Position numbers and translations under genes: made by a program | Source: Dipylidium caninum | Lineage: Eukaryota > Platyhelminthes > Cestoda > Cyclophyllidea > Dipylidiidae | Reading direction: 5' to 3' | Assembly (NCBI GenBank): GCA_017562135.1 | Contig: QEYB01001350.1 | Location: 1 to 64,000, forward strand | DNA: 64,000 bases | Shown here: in pieces, positions 61,316 to 64,000 of the stretch | Layout of the letters: each line of letters starts with the position of its first letter | Position numbering within the stretch: the first letter of the stretch is position 1 | Notes under the pieces: model-generated | What the model was told of the DNA's origin: nothing | Databases searched by the model: none | Seen by the model: only the letters and a program-made list of their open reading frames with translations

Positions 61316-61636
61316 ACGGCGCGAGTAGGTGGTATCACCTGGTGAGACACAAAGGTGGACGAGCAGCTGAAGTCGAGGAGCCGAGTACCCGAGGAGCCGA
61401 GGAGGCGGCGAGTCTGGGAGTCAGGCGTTGAGCAGTGTGGGACTGATGTTTGGAAGGAAACGCTTTTGCAATTGGACATGGAGGCAGCCGCCAACGGAAA
61501 ACCAACATACAAAGAAATTACAAGCCCAGCTCCGTGAGGGCGATAAAGCAATGCAACAGGTGGTTCGTTAAAATTAAAGTCTAAAGAGCAGAGCCAGGCG
61601 TCTGGATAACCTTGTTAGCGGCATTTTACCCGGCAT

Positions 61637-61687
61637 AAGAGAGAAAGACTAACCGCTTTTCCCCTCGTCACGAAGACAGGGTTTGCA
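61637..61687 (-). repeat. Inverted fragment of acidic-gene exon 2 at the end of copy C
   Basis: Directly after copy C ends, about 50 bases are the reverse complement of the exon 2 end and intron 2 start of the acidic gene (59280-59330). They read GAGAAAGACTAACC, then CTTTTCCCCTCGTCACGAAG, then ACAGGGTTTGCA. The rest of exon 2 is not present. Confidence 0.75.
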
Positions 61688-61689
61688 GG

Positions 61690-62317
61690 CGAGACGACGC
61701 AATAGGCGAAGAAGAAGTATGGTTTCATGTGAATGAGATGAAAGTAACCAAACAGGCAGAGTTTGGTTTGCTTTCGGATTTGGTTTCAGAGGCGATTTCA
61801 CTGTAGGACGCACTGGTGTGGAATTGGTGGTGGAGAGAACGTTTTTACTATTAACATGGAGCAGTCGAAAATGGAAAGCCAAACAGTGCGAAAGTACTGG
61901 GTGGTTTCATGAGAATTAAAGCATCGTTAAGTGAGAATATGGGAAGAGCAGAGCCAGGATAACTTTGTTACTGAATATTGCGATCTCGATGGCTGCATTT
62001 TGTCCTTTTTCGTGCATCAAGCGGCACATATCCCATTTCGCTTTCGAATAAATTCACTTTGCGTGCGCTGATTGGCGTGATTCCCCAGCCAGCCTTAAAA
62101 GATAAGAAGTCTCATTCGCATTCACGTTTACTTCCACATGCGTTATTCTCCACTCTGAACAGTTAATCGGACACAATTAGGGCTCCCGGTGATCAGAGAT
62201 GATCCCACAAAAGTTCTTGCTGCGTCCTCACACCGGACTTTGTGCCATTGTAGGACGTGTGCCTGGTGGGGTATTTCGTGCTTACTAATTCCCTTTTCAT
62301 GTGAATTCAACATCGAC
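61690..62317 (+). repeat. Diverged copy of the acidic-gene 3' end
   Basis: Pieces match A 7310-7800: GAGAATTAAAG (61911), AGAGCAGAGCCAGG, CGAATAAATTCA (62045), GCGTTATTCTCCACTCTG and ATCGGACACAATTAGGGCTC (62165). An AATAAA lies at 62047. The copy is clearly older than A, B or C, and its 5' part is missing. It follows the short inverted exon 2 fragment. Confidence 0.55.
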
Positions 62318-63390
62318 AACGCTAGCTGCTCGACTTTCGTGTGTCATTTGAGAGCGCGAAGACTTGAAGGCCAGGCCTGAAAGCGTCAGCGAATTGGGAC
62401 ACCAAACATGCTAGCAGTAGTAGCAGGCAAACGAGACGGGGTTTTCATTCCAGCAAAACGTAATTTTTTTCCATTACTCAACTGCTCTATTTAACATCAG
62501 TCGGCCTCCTCTGCCCCACAAAAGTGACTTTCTGTGCCACTCTCACCCCATTCTCCCCTTCACGGCCGCTTCTCGCAGTAGGCCCATTGCCTCCATTTTC
62601 CTACTTCGGAAGGAGAAATGGGAGCAGCAGGAAAGGAGGAAGAAGAAGGATCAGAGGTCGGTGGGGGATCTGCCATTGAGCGTCTGAGGCTACGATGATC
62701 ACACTTTTCGATACGGTGTTTTAGTTTGTGACTGATTAAAATCCCTATTCCTGTTACTTAGCATTCATCAAGCATGCTTCTTAATGGCAAATCCTCACCA
62801 CCTCTGTGGAACCCTAGGGAAGGGGTGATCGGAAGGGAGAACAAGTAGTTTAGTGAGTGGACTTGTACCTTTTCGTCAATTCATTCTGGACATTCGAAAA
62901 CCAATTAAATCCGTTTGTGTTCGCAAAGTACTGTTCCAGGCCTTTTTGCCTATCTTTCGGAACAGTCGATTTGCTCCAAAGAAAAGGAAGCAAAACTGCT
63001 ATGATATCTTTGTTGGGCCATGAGGATTTGTATGACGGAACGCAAAAGGAGCACGGGGAGCACTTGTCGATTTTATGCTGGAATATATCCTTTTGTAAGA
63101 AGAGGTCTTTGGTTAGTTTAGACAATCTTTACTCCGAAGATACTTCACACCCTCGACCGGGTGCAGCATGTCATACTGAACCCAAGCAGCCGCCAACTAA
63201 AGCACCTGACATCAATCAGGTTAAGATGGGTGGCGGGTTTGTCTTAAGTTCTATTTTCTCAAGGATCTTAAGTAGCTTATTTGACGCAAAGAGTAATTGC
63301 ATAACGATTCCAGATGTGCTTTATTTTTGCCCTCTTCATTAGATGTGAACAATTTTTGTCCCTCGCGCTTCCTTCACATCAAATTTGGCG
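62318..63390 (+). repeat. Dispersed repeat family R1, second long copy
   Basis: The partner of 36690-37830 in the same order and orientation, with substantial divergence and small indels. It has the same conserved core, AAATCCTCACCACCTCTGTGG near 62790 and AAGCAGCCGCCAACTAAAGC near 63185. A 161-residue frame at 62857-63342 starts at a TTG and is not kept in the other copies. Confidence 0.6.
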
Positions 63391-63659
63391 ATTGATTACA
63401 TGTAAGTCAGTCTTGGCATTTCATTGCAAAAACCAAGCTAGAGGCAGAACGGCGTTGCAAGTCTCCTGCAGACCCGCCTTCAACGGGCCCGACGTTGTGG
63501 TGTTTAGGCAGTCTAGAGTTCCTCAGCAACGTTCCCTTTGCAAACCGGACACTGTGCTGCTGGTAAACAACGCGGCCACTGTGGAGAGCGAAGCAAACGC
63601 CTGTGGTGATCTGCATGCAAGGATTTTCGTATGTTGCTTCTTCCGATTTACTCGGGAAA

Positions 63660-64000
63660 CTTGAGGTCTCTCGCTTCGCACAGAAGCCCTGTGAAATAGA
63701 AAGTCGTAAACGGAAGTAATGTCTAAAGGTACTGACAAGCCTTTCGTCCACACAACCTCGGAATGTAGGGGCCTATCAACACAGCACCTGTGCAGCCACG
63801 AGTCAAAAATGCACATTGCTGAAGAGACCATAGACAAAGTAATTACCGTCTCCGCACCCCTACCGGTAGCAGAATAAGGGAGGATAGAGGACCCTATCGC
63901 CTTGATCACCGCGTAGGACGGAGAGGCGACTGAGCCAGTAATTTTACACGCGGCTGCACCGCTTCCAGGCCCTCGACCGTCTTGCAGACGCTTTGTGGTA
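63660..64000 (+). repeat. Diverged fragment of the A/C segment at the window edge
   Basis: Matches A 1640-2020 and C 54380-54760 at low identity: CACCTGTGCAGCCACGA against CACCTGCATAGGCACGA, TTGCTGAAG, CGCCTTGATCA, and CTTGCAGACGCT against CTTGCATACGCT. On the minus strand a frame 63909-63523 is open here but not in A or C. The fragment continues beyond the window. Confidence 0.45.

Larger units (their letters stand above)
53575..61632 (+). repeat. Segmental duplication copy C
   Basis: This is the third direct copy. It begins at the tract CTTGACATGACATGACATC, which also starts the conserved part of A (near 790) and B (near 43997). It contains both the 2.6 kb block missing from B and the 1.3 kb block missing from A, so it is internally the most complete. 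It ends abruptly at about 61632, after the shared word ATTTTACCCGGC, and lacks the 3.1 kb right part present in A and B. It carries many single-base insertions and deletions relative to the other two, most visible at 56980-57600. Confidence 0.85.

Overview
The window reads as nuclear DNA of a multicellular eukaryote. Coding signal is sparse and broken into exons by very short GT-AG introns (34, 39, 59, 63 and about 110 nt). Microsatellites and dispersed repeats are abundant, and there are no operons or prokaryotic ribosome binding sites. Introns of 34 to 39 nt would suit a flatworm such as a tapeworm, but nothing here proves the taxon. No rRNA, tRNA, CRISPR array or recognisable transposase was seen.

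Three large direct copies of one segment dominate the layout: A (about 160-10655), B (about 43485-52612) and C (about 53575-61632). A and B share the 3.1 kb right part (7490-10655 and 49470-52612). B lacks about 2.6 kb that A and C keep (A 1290-3905). A lacks about 1.3 kb that B and C keep (B 46480-47810). Between A and B lies a large inverted repeat with arms 17190-21663 and 28920-33425 and a 7.3 kb spacer.

The main gene of the direct repeat encodes a long acidic, low-complexity protein. Copy C shows the fullest model: exon 1 from ATG at 58970, a 135-nt exon 2, an 11-nt micro-exon between two 34-nt introns, a purine-rich acidic exon 4, a long acidic exon 5, then tandem exons 6, 7 and 8 that are duplicates of each other and all enter in phase 1. 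Each copy carries its own one-base indels, so no copy is open throughout. Just upstream is a second small gene (U). In A the 1.3 kb deletion appears to join U directly to acidic exon 5 in frame. A diverged minus-strand relative of the 5' part lies at 38470-39290.

The inverted repeat carries a 337-residue single-exon ORF (18181-19194). It starts with an N-myristoylation-type MGN sequence followed by a basic cluster. The right-arm copy is frameshifted, and a third, older copy at 42190-43186 has lost its start codon. A separate minus-strand candidate gene with a transmembrane exon (22850-24176) lies in the spacer. The rest is mostly old dispersed repeats: families R1, R2, R4 and R5, a likely tRNA-derived SINE at 35572, and fragments of the direct repeat near the right edge.

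All gene models are hand-read from sequence patterns. No homology search was possible, and none of the proteins was recognised as a named family.
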